NCBI RefSeq assembly: GCF_000473995.1
Contig: NC_022571.1
Coordinates: 2,216,501 to 2,280,500, forward strand
Reading direction: 5' to 3'
Source: Clostridium saccharobutylicum DSM 13864
GTDB taxonomy: Bacteria; Bacillota; Clostridia; Clostridiales; Clostridiaceae
Length of the DNA: 64,000 nucleotides
The notes under the pieces were generated by a model. The model ran no database searches. It was not told the origin of the DNA and saw nothing but the letters and a program-made list of their open reading frames with translations. Every line of letters begins with the position of its first letter. Position 1 is the stretch's first letter. Shown here one piece after another: positions 63,550 through 64,000 of the stretch. Position numbers and translations under genes: made by a program.

Positions 63550-64000
63550 ATGATGATAAAATTGAAATTAACAAAAGTAATGGCAAGTTCATTAATACTA
63601 GCTTCAGTATTTGCATTAAATCCAATAGGAGCAAGTGCAGAATGGAAAAAAGATAGTAAGGGGTGGTGGTATACAGAAGGTGATTCGTGGGCTACAGGTT
63701 TGAGAGAGATTAACGGAAAGCAGTACTATTTTGACAAAACAGGATACATGGTCGAGGATAAAATTGTTGATAACTTGTATTTTGACAGTAATGGAGCAAG
63801 GACAGAATATATATGTGCTGACGGATTTGCAGTTGATAAATTAACTGGTACAATAATAAAATTTAGTAGACAAGATGCTCGGGTGAGGCCAGGCGAACCA
63901 GGTATTTCAGTAGTTATACCAAGAGAAATTGGTGGTGTTGAGATAAAAGGTATAGGAGGTAAGGCTTTTAAGATTTGTACTAACATAAAAAGTATAACAA
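63550..64000 (+). CDS. Secreted cell-wall-binding / leucine-rich-repeat protein, 3' end cut by window
   Basis: ATG 63550 (AAGGGGAATGA site) opens a frame that runs off the window after 150 codons. Signal peptide (VMASSLILASVFALNPIGAS, cut after ASA), then a choline-binding-like repeat (KGWWYTEGDSWATGLREING, KQYYFDKTGYMVE, NLYFDSNGARTEY), then ISVVIPREIGGVEIKGIGGK and AFKICTNIKSIT, the start of BspA-type (LRR_5) leucine-rich repeats. Such proteins are held at the cell surface and bind host or polymer ligands. Before it, 63215-63549 contains only a family B end and AT-rich DNA with a TATAAT near 63423. Confidence 0.85.
   Translation, partial: MMIKLKLTKVMASSLILASVFALNPIGASAEWKKDSKGWWYTEGDSWATGLREINGKQYYFDKTGYMVEDKIVDNLYFDSNGARTEYICADGFAVDKLTGTIIKFSRQDARVRPGEPGISVVIPREIGGVEIKGIGGKAFKICTNIKSIT

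Overview
The window is AT-rich, densely coding DNA from a Gram-positive anaerobe, most likely a Clostridium of the sensu stricto (cluster I) group. The basis is the very low G+C by eye, strong AGGAGG-type ribosome sites, clostridial secreted proteins, a type I-B CRISPR repeat of 30 bases, and a pectate lyase plus a GH11 xylanase that point to a plant-polymer lifestyle. The species is not fixed from sequence alone. No rRNA, tRNA, prophage or complete transposon was seen.

Layout. 0-3.5 kb: the 3' part of a chemoreceptor, a solute-binding protein and a small broken gene. 3.8-7.6 kb: an OFA-family MFS transporter with a LytS/LytTR two-component system; two LytTR-like direct repeats with an 11-base spacer lie in front of the transporter. 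7.8-13.8 kb: an OmpR-type two-component system, a DUF4097 protein and two tandem secreted paralogues; three-copy 11-bp direct repeats precede both output units. 14-17.7 kb: a PL9-like pectate lyase and a MarR/MATE pair with matching operators. 17.8-19.7 kb: three minus-strand genes (unknown low-complexity protein, DUF3885, DJ-1/PfpI).

20-27 kb holds the most unusual system: a three-gene operon (helical-repeat protein, SWIM zinc-finger protein, retron-type reverse transcriptase). Its order matches what I recall as a type XIII (ARM/WHSWIM) retron. A roughly 200-nt structured RNA with msr-msd architecture lies just downstream of the RT, and a second, 185-nt fold-back lies just upstream of the operon. 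27.3-31.1 kb: a DUF1835/DUF3658 protein, then an ECF sigma/anti-sigma-like pair and a GH11 xylanase lying between two direct repeats of about 95 bp.

31.5-39.8 kb: a type I-B CRISPR-Cas locus (cas6-cas8b-cas7-cas5, leader, 18-repeat array, cas3) with no adaptation genes in the window and two decayed repeats after cas3. 39.9-46.4 kb: regulators (AraC, TetR), a cysteine-rich protein, an iron-sulfur-flavoprotein-like reductase, a frameshifted HXXEE gene and a second MarR/MATE pair with its own shared palindrome. 47-53.2 kb: a chemosensory cluster cheR-cheA-cheB-cheW-mcp without cheY. 53.6-63.2 kb: a 3.2-kb ABC-transporter cassette present twice, the second copy with a Walker A Gly-to-Trp change, separated by a ferredoxin-like membrane protein and followed by a BceRS-like two-component system. 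The window ends inside a secreted cell-wall-binding/leucine-rich-repeat protein.

Two families of small palindromic intergenic repeats (A: ACTTATGTGGTGACTAACCG; B: AAGGCACATGAAAATAAATA) recur throughout, some at gene ends.
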